Shown: positions 25,071 through 33,233 of the stretch, one piece after another
Layout of the letters: every line of letters begins with the position of its first letter
Numbering within the stretch: position 1 is the stretch's first letter
Origin: Psychromicrobium silvestre
Lineage (GTDB): Bacteria > Actinomycetota > Actinomycetes > Actinomycetales > Micrococcaceae
Reading direction: 5' to 3'
Assembly (NCBI RefSeq): GCF_013408295.1
Contig: NZ_JACBYQ010000001.1
Location: 992,001 to 1,056,000 of the forward strand
DNA: 64,000 nucleotides
Made by a program: the position numbers and the translations under genes
The notes under the pieces: generated by a model
Seen by the model: the letters and a program-made list of their open reading frames with translations, nothing else
Told to the model about the DNA's origin: nothing
Database searches by the model: none

Positions 25071-26832
25071 TGTTCTCTTCCGTGCCGGGCCACGCCGGAC
25101 CATCCTGTTCGCCGTGGCCAGCGTGCTGCTGGGCTGGCTACTAAGCTATGTCCTGCCCGGCTATCTAGTCTTTTTAGGTACGACGGCGGTAGTAGCGATG
25201 ATCTCGCTGCTCGGCTTGGGCGTGGTGACCGGAAGCGCCGGGATGATGGCGCTGTGCCAACTCAGCTTCGCGGCGATCGGCGCCTGGGTGGTCTCCTGGC
25301 TCAATACGGCAGGAGTCCCCGGTGGTCTCATTCTCTGGCTGCCGCTGGGTGGTTTGGCAGCAGCGGTGGCCGGGCTCGTCGTCGGGCTACCGGCCTTGCG
25401 TTTGCGTGGCGTAAACCTGGCCGTGGTGACCCTCGGTTTTGCCGCTGCCGCGGATCTCACCCTGGGTAAGATTCAGTTTCCTGGCACCCTCAGTGGAGTC
25501 CAGGTACCCAGGCCTGCCGCTTTTTATGGTGACCGCGGTTATTTGTTCTTCTCCATTATCGTGCTGGTGTTGTGCGCGCTGCTGGTCTTTTTCCTGCAGA
25601 AGAGTTCCTGGGGTAGCGCCTGGAAATCAGTAGCTTTTTCGGAACGCGGCACCGCCTCGGCTGGGTCCAGCGTGACGGTGGCCAAGCTGACGGCCTTCGC
25701 GGCCAGCGCCTTCTTAGCCGGTATTGGCGGAGCCTTGCTCTCCGGTCAGGTGGGCTTGGTCTACCCCACTAGCTTCACCACCATCCAGTCGCTGGCCCTC
25801 TATGTTCTGGCCATTGTTTCCGGCTCCTATTTGATCGATATGGCCGTGTTGGGCGGAATCCTCTGGGTATTGGTACCGGAGCTGCTCAAGAAGTTCGGCA
25901 TTTCGCAGGATTGGGGGTTTGTGGTCTTTGGCTTGCTCGGAATCCAGTCACTCACCACCGGCTCGAATCTGGGTGAGGACCTGCGTTCCTGGTGGTGGCG
26001 TCGCAAACAACGCAAGCTCCCGGCCAAGCTCACCGACAAGGTGTCTGTTCCGGAATCCTCTCCCATCCCAAACCTCACCGGACCAAGTGCTCCGGTGATG
26101 GCCGTCGTCGTCGATCCAGATTCCAAACCTTTGCTGAGCGTGCAAGGCCTTTCCGTCACCTTTGGTCAGGTTTCCGCGCTCAAGGATGTTCAGTTGAGCT
26201 TGACGGCCGGCTCAATCACGGGGCTAATGGGTCCCAATGGCGCCGGGAAGTCCACCTTGGTGGACGCGCTGAGCGGCTTCCTGCCGCAGCACGAGGGCAG
26301 CATCTCGCTGGACGGCAGCCCGCTCGTCGGGCTATCACCGGTGCAGCGTTCCCGGCGAGGTTTGCGGCGAACTTTCCAGCAGGATCGGGTACCCCCGACC
26401 CTGACCGTGGGAGCCTACCTCAGATTCATTAGCAGGGGCGGTTCCAATGAATCGGAAATCGCAGAGATCCTGGATTTCTTCGGCTGTCCTGCACCCGGTG
26501 TGCAGCTTTCCCGGGTGGACGTTGGTACCCGAAGGCTGATCGAGGTGGCGGCCAATATTGCCGCCAAACCTAAGCTCCTGCTGCTCGACGAACCGGCCGC
26601 GGGTCTATCCCATGAGGAGCATCTAGCCTTCGGGCAGCAATTGCTCCGAGTTCCCGAACGCTTTGGCACTTCCCTGCTCGTGATCGAACACGATCTGGAT
26701 CTGGTCAGGGCGGTCTGTAGCCGGCTCGTGGTGTTGAACTTTGGCGAAGTGATCGCCTCGGGCGATCAGGAGTCGGTGCTCTCCGACCCTGCCGTGATGG
26801 CCGCGTATATGGGTGAATTGGAGACGACATGA
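25057..26832 (+). CDS. Fused LIV-type permease (LivM) and ATPase (LivG)
   Basis: 591 residues. Residues about 1-310 are a LivM-like permease (LLGLGVVTGSAGMMALCQLSFAAIG). Residues about 350-591 are an ABC ATPase with Walker A GPNGAGKST, a LivG-type signature VDVGTRRLIEVAANIAAKPK, Walker B LLLLDEPAAGLSHEE and switch EHDLDLVRAV. ATG 25057 is chosen because AAAGGAGG precedes it. The linker (residues about 310-350) is Pro/Ser-rich. The fusion locks permease to ATPase one-to-one. LivF follows with a 4-bp overlap. Confidence 0.92.
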   Translation: MLRANVLFRAGPRRTILFAVASVLLGWLLSYVLPGYLVFLGTTAVVAMISLLGLGVVTGSAGMMALCQLSFAAIGAWVVSWLNTAGVPGGLILWLPLGGLAAAVAGLVVGLPALRLRGVNLAVVTLGFAAAADLTLGKIQFPGTLSGVQVPRPAAFYGDRGYLFFSIIVLVLCALLVFFLQKSSWGSAWKSVAFSERGTASAGSSVTVAKLTAFAASAFLAGIGGALLSGQVGLVYPTSFTTIQSLALYVLAIVSGSYLIDMAVLGGILWVLVPELLKKFGISQDWGFVVFGLLGIQSLTTGSNLGEDLRSWWWRRKQRKLPAKLTDKVSVPESSPIPNLTGPSAPVMAVVVDPDSKPLLSVQGLSVTFGQVSALKDVQLSLTAGSITGLMGPNGAGKSTLVDALSGFLPQHEGSISLDGSPLVGLSPVQRSRRGLRRTFQQDRVPPTLTVGAYLRFISRGGSNESEIAEILDFFGCPAPGVQLSRVDVGTRRLIEVAANIAAKPKLLLLDEPAAGLSHEEHLAFGQQLLRVPERFGTSLLVIEHDLDLVRAVCSRLVVLNFGEVIASGDQESVLSDPAVMAAYMGELETT

Positions 26833-27530
26833 CACAGGCGCTAATACTGGACAATCTTGCCGTCAGCCGGGGTTCCGGCCCGGTGATCTCGGGAGTTTCG
26901 CTCCGAGTTGAGCCGGGCAAGCTACTTGCCTTGGTGGGGCCGAACGGAGCCGGTAAGACCAGTCTGCTGGAATCGGTCTCCGGCGTGGTGACGAACAGCG
27001 CCGGGAGTATCACCCTCGATGAGGTGCCGTTGAGCAAGCTATCCCGGATTAAGCGGGCTCGCTTGGGCCTGGTCCACGTGGAGCAAGGACGCACGGTGTT
27101 TCCCTCGCTCACGGTGCAGGAGAACCTGGAACTTACCGCGAAGTCGCCAGAGGAGCTGGAAAATGCGCTGGGGCTCTTCCCCGAATTGGCCAAACGACGG
27201 CACTCCGCGAGCGGCTTGCTCTCCGGCGGAGAGCAACAAATGGTGGTGTTGGCCAGGGCTTTTGCGGCCAAGCCGAAGTATCTGCTGATCGACGAGATGT
27301 CACTGGGCCTCGCCCCCGTGGTGTTCCTCCGGCTACTTCCGATCATCCGGAATATCGCGGAAGCCGGTGTTGGGGTGCTGATGGTGGAGCAATTCGCTCA
27401 GCTCTCCCTAGAGATCGCCGACGGCGCCCTGGTGGTCTCCGGCGGCAGGGTCACCTATCAGGGGGCTGCCAAGGCGCTGCTTGACGATCCTAAGCTCCTG
27501 CATGGTGCGTATCTCGGCGTCAGCTCCTGA
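26829..27530 (+). CDS. LIV-type ABC transporter ATPase (LivF-like)
   Basis: 233 residues: Walker A GPNGAGKTS, Q-loop region VHVEQGRTVFPSLTVQENLEL, signature LLSGGEQQMVVLARAFAAKPK, Walker B LLIDEMSLGLAP. EMSLGLAP is characteristic of LivF. It is the second nucleotide-binding subunit and pairs with the LivG domain of the preceding fusion. It is the last gene of the ABC operon. Confidence 0.93.
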   Translation: MTQALILDNLAVSRGSGPVISGVSLRVEPGKLLALVGPNGAGKTSLLESVSGVVTNSAGSITLDEVPLSKLSRIKRARLGLVHVEQGRTVFPSLTVQENLELTAKSPEELENALGLFPELAKRRHSASGLLSGGEQQMVVLARAFAAKPKYLLIDEMSLGLAPVVFLRLLPIIRNIAEAGVGVLMVEQFAQLSLEIADGALVVSGGRVTYQGAAKALLDDPKLLHGAYLGVSS

Positions 27531-27656
27531 CAGCATGTTCTTGAGCAAGTAGATGGGCGAGAAAACCGCTCGACACCCCGCCCGTTTTGCGTGCGTACTC
27601 ACCGATCCAAAGCCCAAGTAGGCTACGGCAACGGGCTTCGCCCCTGCTGGAAGCCC

Positions 27657-27685
27657 TTGTGCACTCCTCGAATATTTCGTACACT
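27657..27685 (+). promoter_or_regulatory. Sigma-70-type promoter of the second WXG-DUF1023 module
   Basis: -35 TTGTGC (27657-27662), 17-bp spacer, -10 TACACT (27680-27685). ATG follows at 27714 with AAGGG before it. The octamer GAATATTT occurs twice, flanking the -10 (27670-27677 and 27691-27698), and could be a regulator repeat. Confidence 0.5.
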
Positions 27686-27713
27686 GTGTGGAATATTTAG
27701 AAGGGATAATTCG

Positions 27714-28007
27714 ATGGGTGGGTTGGTTTTCAGCACTCACGCCGCTTGGTCGGCGCGTACTGTCATGGTGACTGTAGCGTCCGGGTTACCTGTTGGTGGG
27801 TCGGCCGTCGATGCGGGCGATGGTTCTGTTGACTCCGAGTTAGCTGGGTTGCTGAACAGCTTGCACTCATGTTCCGAAATGGTGGGGTCGAATTTGAGGG
27901 GACTGGCGTCTTTTACTGATGTTGCTGGGGCTGAGCTTGAAGCAGCGGACCAAGCACTCACCGGATCACTGACTGGTCCTAGGCTGATGAACGTGGAGGC
28001 GTTCTGA
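27714..28007 (+). CDS. Small helical protein, ESX-like position (unknown)
   Basis: 97 residues, with no family I can name. The middle and C-terminal parts are mostly helical (VDSELAGLLNSLHSCSEMVGS, GAELEAADQALTG). No WXG motif is seen. It directly precedes the WXG-DUF1023 hydrolase with no intervening base, a place where small ESX-type partner proteins are often found. It may be a partner or chaperone for secretion. ATG 27714 is chosen for its ribosome site and promoter. The longer in-frame upstream reading overlaps the promoter. Confidence 0.6.
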   Translation: MGGLVFSTHAAWSARTVMVTVASGLPVGGSAVDAGDGSVDSELAGLLNSLHSCSEMVGSNLRGLASFTDVAGAELEAADQALTGSLTGPRLMNVEAF

Positions 28008-29888
28008 ATGAGTCAGTGGGACCGGTTGAATCCCGAACATGGCGACCAAGAAGGACTGGCCACACTGGCTCAGCGGCTGATGTCTCAAGCCGAGGAATGG
28101 GATGCTCGGCGTTTTGATTTGCAACGAGTTGCTGGGGATGTTCCAGCCCACGGGGTGTGGGAAGGTGCTGCCGCGAATGCTTTGCATGAAGGCATTGCCG
28201 CGGTATTGCCTGATCTGGAGCACCCAGCTCAGGCTTGCCGGGAGACAGCGACCGGGGTGCGGGTCTATGACTACGGGTTATCTGAGATCGAAACTGAGGC
28301 CCGGAAACTTCGGGTCATGACAGCTGATCATCAGGACGTGATGTCTCAGTTGGCCGCAGGTGCTGCCGATCCGGAAATAGACATGGCTTCTGCGGCGATG
28401 ACGAATCTTGCGGGTCAGGCTGAGGTGCTCTTTCGCCGGATTGAGGCTGGATGGGACGAACTGAGCCAAACCCGCACCAACACAGATAAAGCTTTCGAGG
28501 AAGTCCTCGCAAGTGCAAAAGCGTTGCTGGTGGTCAAACCCCACCCAATCCTGGCGGGTATGGCCGTGTTCACTAAACTGCCAGGCCAGATCGGGTTGAA
28601 CGACATCACGGCGATGAACGCCACCCAACTCAGTACCTGGCTCACCAACCCGGCCAACAAGACCCAACTCTACGACCTTCTGAGCAAACAAGGCTATAAC
28701 CCTGCCGATACTGCCAAGTGGTGGGCGAAACTCGGCCAAACAGTGGACCCGAAAACTGGGAAAGTCACGGTCGGGGAAACCCAACAACTCCTTATCAATG
28801 CCTACCCCGAAATCATCGGCAACCTACAAGGCGTTTCCTACACTGCCAGAGACAAAGCCAATCAAACAATACTGACCAAGATGAAGAAAGAACTCGACAC
28901 CTATGTACGTGATCTGGCGAAGGGCTTGAATCCGGTCGGACCAGCCTGGCTTGATAAACCGGGCTATGTGGATCGGATTCAGAAATTGTGGGAAGCGATG
29001 AAACCTGGGCAAAGTGGCGGCGTCAAGCAGTTGATTAGTTTGAACCTTGACCAGCCAGGAGCCGCTATTAGTGTGGGTGATCTTGATGCGGCCAAGGTCA
29101 CGACCTACCAAATCCCCGGTGTTGATACCACGGTCGCTAAGAGCATGCTCTCTCTCACCCAAGCCGCCGATACCCAATATCGTCAGCAGTATGGTGCGGC
29201 GAAAGACGCCACTATCCCGACCAAGGCGGGTGTCCCGCCGCGATTAGCGGTGGTGGGATGGTTAGCGTTCGAGCCAGCACCGGCGATAGCTGTTTTTGAC
29301 GATTCCAATGCTCAGACCGGCGGGGACTTCCTCAGCAAAGACCTCAAAGCCCTGGCCGCAGTGCAAAGCAATCTGGGGAACTCTGCAAGCAATAATATCT
29401 CCGCGCTCTCCTACGGTACGTTGACAGCTCAGGCAGCAGCGGTGCAGGGCTTGCCGGTGGATAGCATCAACCTGAACGCTGATATCGGTGTTCTACACGG
29501 CGTGACAGGTGTCAAAGACTTCCACCTAAATCCCGGAGCCGAGGTGTATAGGACAAAGTTCGCTACGGATAACGTGGCCGAGATCGGCAACCAGGGCAGG
29601 GACCACATCGAGGGCACGCATTATCGAACGGTACAACTTCCTTCAGGCCCCTCCTTCAGCGTTCCGGTGCCCAGCTACGGAGCAACCCAAATCGGCGCCG
29701 AGGGCACACCCTCCAGTAGTAGCGGGCCGGCTAGGCTACCTACCGAGAACCACGGCTGGCTCCAAAGCGGAGGCAACCTCGGGTACGCCTCCTACAACAC
29801 CGAGTCCAGCATCAATCAAGCCAATGTCTCTCTGGGCCTGACCGATAAGCTAACAAACTCCGGGAAGCCTGTGGTGGATCACGAATGA
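28008..29888 (+). CDS. WXG-type domain fused to a divergent DUF1023 hydrolase
   Basis: 626 residues. The N-terminal helical WXG-like region carries Trp51-Glu-Gly53. The middle region has the motif WWAKLGQ then AYPEIIGNLQGV, shared with the protein at 8601-10220. The C-terminal alpha/beta hydrolase domain starts near residue 410. Its nucleophile elbow reads SALSYGT (Ser468), so the first Gly of GxSxG is Ala. Possible catalytic His residues are in GTHYRT and ENHGW. Export by a type VII-like system is inferred. The stop overlaps the lipoprotein start as ATGA. Base composition is lower in GC than the neighbours. Confidence 0.8.
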   Translation: MSQWDRLNPEHGDQEGLATLAQRLMSQAEEWDARRFDLQRVAGDVPAHGVWEGAAANALHEGIAAVLPDLEHPAQACRETATGVRVYDYGLSEIETEARKLRVMTADHQDVMSQLAAGAADPEIDMASAAMTNLAGQAEVLFRRIEAGWDELSQTRTNTDKAFEEVLASAKALLVVKPHPILAGMAVFTKLPGQIGLNDITAMNATQLSTWLTNPANKTQLYDLLSKQGYNPADTAKWWAKLGQTVDPKTGKVTVGETQQLLINAYPEIIGNLQGVSYTARDKANQTILTKMKKELDTYVRDLAKGLNPVGPAWLDKPGYVDRIQKLWEAMKPGQSGGVKQLISLNLDQPGAAISVGDLDAAKVTTYQIPGVDTTVAKSMLSLTQAADTQYRQQYGAAKDATIPTKAGVPPRLAVVGWLAFEPAPAIAVFDDSNAQTGGDFLSKDLKALAAVQSNLGNSASNNISALSYGTLTAQAAAVQGLPVDSINLNADIGVLHGVTGVKDFHLNPGAEVYRTKFATDNVAEIGNQGRDHIEGTHYRTVQLPSGPSFSVPVPSYGATQIGAEGTPSSSSGPARLPTENHGWLQSGGNLGYASYNTESSINQANVSLGLTDKLTNSGKPVVDHE

Positions 29889-30460
29889 AAACCTCAGCAC
29901 CATCAAACCCCCGGCGATGGGTACCCGCTGCTCTTTCGATTCTTGCCGCCCTGACCCTGATCACGGGATGTGCCTCGGCCCCGCCCAGCGAAAACAACCC
30001 ACCAGTTCCTTCAAACTCTCAAACAAATCCGAGCACCGGGAAACCCGATGATGGAAAGGGAGCAACCATGACACCCGAAGAAGCCAGCAAGGAATTTTAC
30101 GGACTCCTCGACACCATTCAAGCAATGGCACCAGGAGACTGGAAAAGCGAAGACTACCGACCCGGAGGCTACTGCGACTACCAAGGACACGGCGACCCCG
30201 ATGGAAAACAGTTCGCAGGTTACCGATCTAGAAGCCCGCTCAGTCTCGCCGAACGACAAATCCTCCGCGAAAAAGTCGAAGCACTCTACACGTCCCACGG
30301 CTACACCGTGCAAACCTTCAACCAAACAACCGCTTCAAACAATCTCATCCTCACCATCGCTCAGGGACCAAACGGACTCACCATCGGCCTACACACCGGA
30401 GACCAAAACACCTCCGTCGACGGTCAAAGTCGCTGCGTCCCGAACCCAACAGGACAATGA
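29885..30460 (+). CDS. Lipoprotein, copy 1 (partner of the DUF1023 hydrolase)
   Basis: 191 residues. Signal RRWVPAALSILAALTLITGC has a lipobox Cys near residue 28, followed by a Pro/Ser/Asn linker. The conserved-looking mature domain (TPEEASKEFYGLLDTIQA, YRSRSPLSLAERQILREKVEAL, GPNGLTIGLHTGD) resembles actinobacterial LppA-type lipoproteins, at low confidence. It is coupled to the hydrolase by ATGA and duplicated immediately downstream as a broken copy. Confidence 0.78.
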   Translation: MKTSAPSNPRRWVPAALSILAALTLITGCASAPPSENNPPVPSNSQTNPSTGKPDDGKGATMTPEEASKEFYGLLDTIQAMAPGDWKSEDYRPGGYCDYQGHGDPDGKQFAGYRSRSPLSLAERQILREKVEALYTSHGYTVQTFNQTTASNNLILTIAQGPNGLTIGLHTGDQNTSVDGQSRCVPNPTGQ

Positions 30461-30501
30461 TGAGCCTCTCCCAGCAGAAGGAGGGCTGCGGTGCATCACG
30501 A

Positions 30502-31061
30502 ATGAAAACCTCAACACCATCAAATCCCCGGCGATGGGTACCCGCTGTTCTTTCGATTCTTGCCGCCCTGGCTCTGATCACGGGGTGTATTTCAACCCCC
30601 GCCAGCGAGAACAATCCGATGTCTTCGACCACTCCGAGCACCGAGAAACCTGATGATGGAAAGGGAGCAACCATGACGCCCGAAGAAGCCAGCAAGGAAT
30701 TCTACGGACTCCTCGACACCATCCAAGCCCTCGCACCAGGAGACTGGAAAACAAAGACGTTCCAGCCGGAGGCTACTGCAACTTCCAAGGCACCGGTAGC
30801 GGGAAACAGTTTGGCGGTTACCGATCCAGAAGCCCGCTCAGTCTCGCCGAACGACAAAAACTCCGCGAAAAAGTTGAAGCACTCTATACATCCCACGGCT
30901 ACACCGTGCAAACCTTCGACCAATCCACCACAACCAGCGAACTCGTTATGACGGTCGCCCAGGGACCAAATGGACTCACCATTGGCCTATACACCGGAGA
31001 CCTCAAGACATCCGTCGATGGTCGCAGCCGCTGCGTCCCCAACCCCGCCGGAAGCAACTAG
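30502..31061 (+). pseudogene. Lipoprotein, copy 2, frameshifted
   Basis: A tandem duplicate of the preceding lipoprotein gene, starting at the same GCATCACGAATGAAAACC context. The frame matches copy 1 through APGDWK. One base is then missing near 30748-30755 in an A-rich tract, and the uninterrupted frame ends early at 30951 with an unrelated tail. In the corrected frame, homology resumes (YRSRSPLSLAERQKLREK, GPNGLTIGLYTGD, CVPNPAGSN) to a stop at 31061. Total length 560 nt equals 187 codons minus one base. It is either a recent pseudogene or a homopolymer sequencing error. Confidence 0.85.
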
Positions 31062-31291
31062 TCCCATCCGCATGAATCCTCTGTTATCCACCACCGAAAA
31101 CCTCAACAACACTTGAGGGTGAGTACTCAGCGATATAAGTCCCAAATTTTCATAGTTAGGTAGATCAATTCTTAGGGAATCTTCCTTGTCCCTCCTGAAG
31201 GAAGTTTTCCACTTCTGGTTGCTATCACAGAATCCCGATGACTCCTGGCCTTCGGCAAAGGAATTCCTCCAGTTCCGATAAATCTTAATCT

Positions 31292-31702
31292 CTACATCGA
31301 AATAACCGTCCAGCTAATGGCACCCATAGTCATGATGCCAATAGCAGCCAGTCCGCCAAAGCTTTCTGCTCGTGTTGTCTCTGCAACCTCGGCGCTGCAT
31401 CCACAGGATGCGGTTCCGCTGAAACGTCGTATCAGATACAGTCTGTAGCCGATGAAGCCCAGGAACAGGCAGATAAGGGCGCTGCCTGTCAGCAGGGGTA
31501 GCGCTGAGAATGCCGTCAGTACCGCAAGAAGTCCTTCAACCACGCACAGCGCACTCAGTAACGTGAGGGCAAGACGTTCGTTCATTCTCAGCAAAGCCGC
31601 GTAGTAGAACGATAGCTTCTGTCGGGCACGAAACTTTTGAATCGCAGGAAAGAGCAGAGTCACAACGAGATAGATTGTCTGCCCAGCCCTAACGAAAATC
31701 AT
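31292..31702 (-). CDS. MauE/DoxX-like redox membrane protein
   Basis: 136 residues with four hydrophobic segments (LVVTLLFPAIQKF, LLSALCVVEGLLAVLTAF, LICLFLGFIGYRLYLI, a final AAIGIMTMGAI). A periplasmic-side SCGCS motif lies between segments 3 and 4. This is the layout of MauE-type proteins, which help form disulfides in the methylamine dehydrogenase light chain. It is the last gene of a three-gene operon whose first gene encodes a Tat-exported cysteine-rich peptide, a likely disulfide client. Confidence 0.72.
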   Translation of the reverse strand: MIFVRAGQTIYLVVTLLFPAIQKFRARQKLSFYYAALLRMNERLALTLLSALCVVEGLLAVLTAFSALPLLTGSALICLFLGFIGYRLYLIRRFSGTASCGCSAEVAETTRAESFGGLAAIGIMTMGAISWTVISM

Positions 31703-31705
31703 TTG

Positions 31706-32008
31706 CTAGCTGTGTCTGCTGGATTTTCCAGGCTGTGCCAGAATCTTGGCATCCCACTTAGCCTGGTCTGTTGAACTCTCTGCTTGAGATTTCACACCGA
31801 GACGGATGAAGGTAGTTTTGGGGTCCTTGCCCCTAAACAGCTCAAGTGAGACAGGGATCGAGACACCGTGTGCGAACTCAAAGTCAAAGGTATATCCGCC
31901 GTGGTGGTCCAGGACGAACTCAAGGCTCGTGATCGTTGGGTCTGAGGGATCAGGCGATACTCCCGACGGCGAGTCACCAACGTATTCAAGAAATACTTCG
32001 TGTTTCAT
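31706..32008 (-). CDS. Hypothetical protein between Cys-rich peptide and MauE-like gene
   Basis: 100 residues, unrecognised. Sequence is beta-strand-like and polar (ITSLEFVLDHHGGYTFDFEFAHG, IPVSLELFRGKDPKTTFIRLGV) with no cysteine, signal peptide or membrane segment, so it is probably cytoplasmic. ATG 32008 is chosen for GGAG 8 nt upstream. ATG 32017 is an alternative. Only 3 bp separate it from the MauE-like start, so they are co-transcribed. A peptide-binding or maturation role is conceivable but unsupported. Confidence 0.65.
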   Translation of the reverse strand: MKHEVFLEYVGDSPSGVSPDPSDPTITSLEFVLDHHGGYTFDFEFAHGVSIPVSLELFRGKDPKTTFIRLGVKSQAESSTDQAKWDAKILAQPGKSSRHS

Positions 32009-32056
32009 GACATGCACTCCAAGTCTTAGTTAGTCGTCGAATAAGCCAGGAACCTA

Positions 32057-32344
32057 CTAGCAGCGAACGCAAGTGTTAACTGCGAGCTCACCACCGCAGG
32101 TATCGAGGCAGACTGTGCAGTAATACTTGTAATATTCGATCCAGACACCTTTGATGCAACTCATCCTAATGAGTTTCATCTTCGTACTCACACAGTGCTG
32201 GTGCGCTGGGTCTGCAGCAGCTGATCCCGCGCCAGAGGCAAGCCCAGCAGCTGCGATTGCGCCTACCCCCAAGGTTCCAGCCATTCCTTTGATGAAGGTA
32301 CGGCGGGGGCTCGGCCTCGATGCGGGTATTTTTTCTTTGCTCAT
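32057..32344 (-). CDS. Tat-exported small cysteine-rich peptide
   Basis: 95-residue precursor. The twin-arginine motif SPRRTFIKG (Arg14-Arg15), an Ala/Gly hydrophobic stretch and an AAADPA cleavage region leave a mature peptide of about 50 residues. It holds seven cysteines (HC, SC, YYCTVC, DTC, NTCVRC) and one Trp. Tat export implies folding or cofactor insertion before transport. The MauE-like neighbour suggests disulfide maturation outside. It resembles the small light chains of quinone-cofactor amine dehydrogenases in export route and Cys density, but it lacks their two cofactor tryptophans. Confidence 0.72.
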   Translation of the reverse strand: MSKEKIPASRPSPRRTFIKGMAGTLGVGAIAAAGLASGAGSAAADPAHQHCVSTKMKLIRMSCIKGVWIEYYKYYCTVCLDTCGGELAVNTCVRC

Positions 32345-32418
32345 CTACTTCTCCTCTAGTTCTTCAACCTACTGATTAATAAAGAAGACATGTTGCGTCG
32401 CTAGACGCGGGCCGAGAT

Positions 32419-32804
32419 TCAGGTGGATTGTGAGGGGGCATTTCCCCAAGCATGGAAGCCGCCCCAGGTGGAGTTGAAGGTGTCAACGGGGTAGTAGCTT
32501 GTGACGGAGTTTGCGCCGTAGGTCTGGCTATAGGCATTTCGGTAGTTGTCCCGCACAGCCGCATACACTTGGTGGTTGCCGTTCCAGCAGAAATTGCCAC
32601 TCTCGGTCGTTTGTGCCTTGATGTTGCCGTGATTGACCGTTGTCGCAACCTAGGTGCTGCTGCCATTCACTGTGCCCGTGTTGCAGTCCGAGGGTGTCAT
32701 CTGCCAGGTATTTGTGCCCATCGCACCCGCTGATGGGGAACTCATCACTAGGAAGAATAGGCACGCAATGACGGCGGTTAGACCGCCAGTGACCCTTTTC
32801 GCAT
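32419..32804 (-). pseudogene. Small secreted two-Cys protein, copy 2, frameshift plus amber
   Basis: Paralog of the preceding gene. The readable frame gives a signal peptide ending SSPSAGA, then TWQMTPSDCNTGTVNGSST, a TAG at 32652-32650 where copy 1 has Trp, then ESGNFCWNGNHQVYAAVRDN and STWGGFHAWGNAPSQST to the stop at 32419. The start ATG at 32804 is out of frame by one base. An AAAA run at 32796-32799 is the likely deletion site, because 386 nt plus one gives 129 codons. Two independent lesions make it a pseudogene. Confidence 0.82.
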
Positions 32805-32862
32805 GTCATTAGACCAATCAGTAGCAGGGACGTTGGAAGCTCCGGTGATATCTGGCGACAAG

Positions 32863-33233
32863 CTATGTGGTCTTGGCTGGAGCGTTGCCCCATTGATGAA
32901 AACCGCCCACGTTGAGTAGTAAGCGACACCAGGATAGGTCGTGGAGACGTAATTAGCTCCGTAGGAATAGTTGTAGCCCTTGCGGTAGTTGTCGTGGATC
33001 GCCGCAGAGACTTGCTGGTTGCCGGTCCAGCAAAAATTGCCGCTCTCAGAGGTTTCTGCCTGGGCAAGATTGCCTGAATACCAACTGCTCGAACCGCTGA
33101 ACGTACCCATGTTGCAATTGATTGGTTGCGCCTGCCATGTGCCGCCGCCGTAAGCCTGCGCGGTCGGGGCTACAACGAACAGAGCGAAAAGCACAGTGAT
33201 GACGAGAACGCTGAATCGCTTGGTCAGTTTCAT
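32863..33233 (-). pseudogene. Small secreted two-Cys protein, copy 1, C-terminal frameshift
   Basis: The signal peptide MKLTKRFSVLVITVLFALF precedes a mature part beginning YGGGTWQAQPINC, rich in Trp, Tyr, Ser and Asn, with two Cys (NC, FCW). The frame as it stands leaves homology at STW and runs on to 32778, into copy 2. Restoring one G in the GGG at 32906-32908 gives WGGFHQWGNAPAKTT and a stop at 32863, matching copy 2. So 371 nt is 372 minus one. The start at ATG 33233 overlaps the upstream stop as ATGA. Function unknown; a bacteriocin-like secreted peptide is possible. Confidence 0.78.

Noticed and set aside
31125-31290. A remnant third lipoprotein copy, from the word GAAAACCTCAACA at about 31098
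   Set aside because: Only about 13 bases match and no further homology follows. Nothing else was seen in this gap beyond a weak 6-bp stem.
32057-32344. The Cys-rich Tat peptide as a methylamine or aralkylamine dehydrogenase light chain
   Set aside because: Those light chains are longer and need two tryptophans for the quinone cofactor. Only one Trp is present and no heavy chain is nearby.
32863-33233. Copy 1 secreted protein as a lactococcin 972-type bacteriocin
   Set aside because: The mature part begins with GGTW like that family, but the rest of the pattern and the adjacent permease genes typical of that system are missing.
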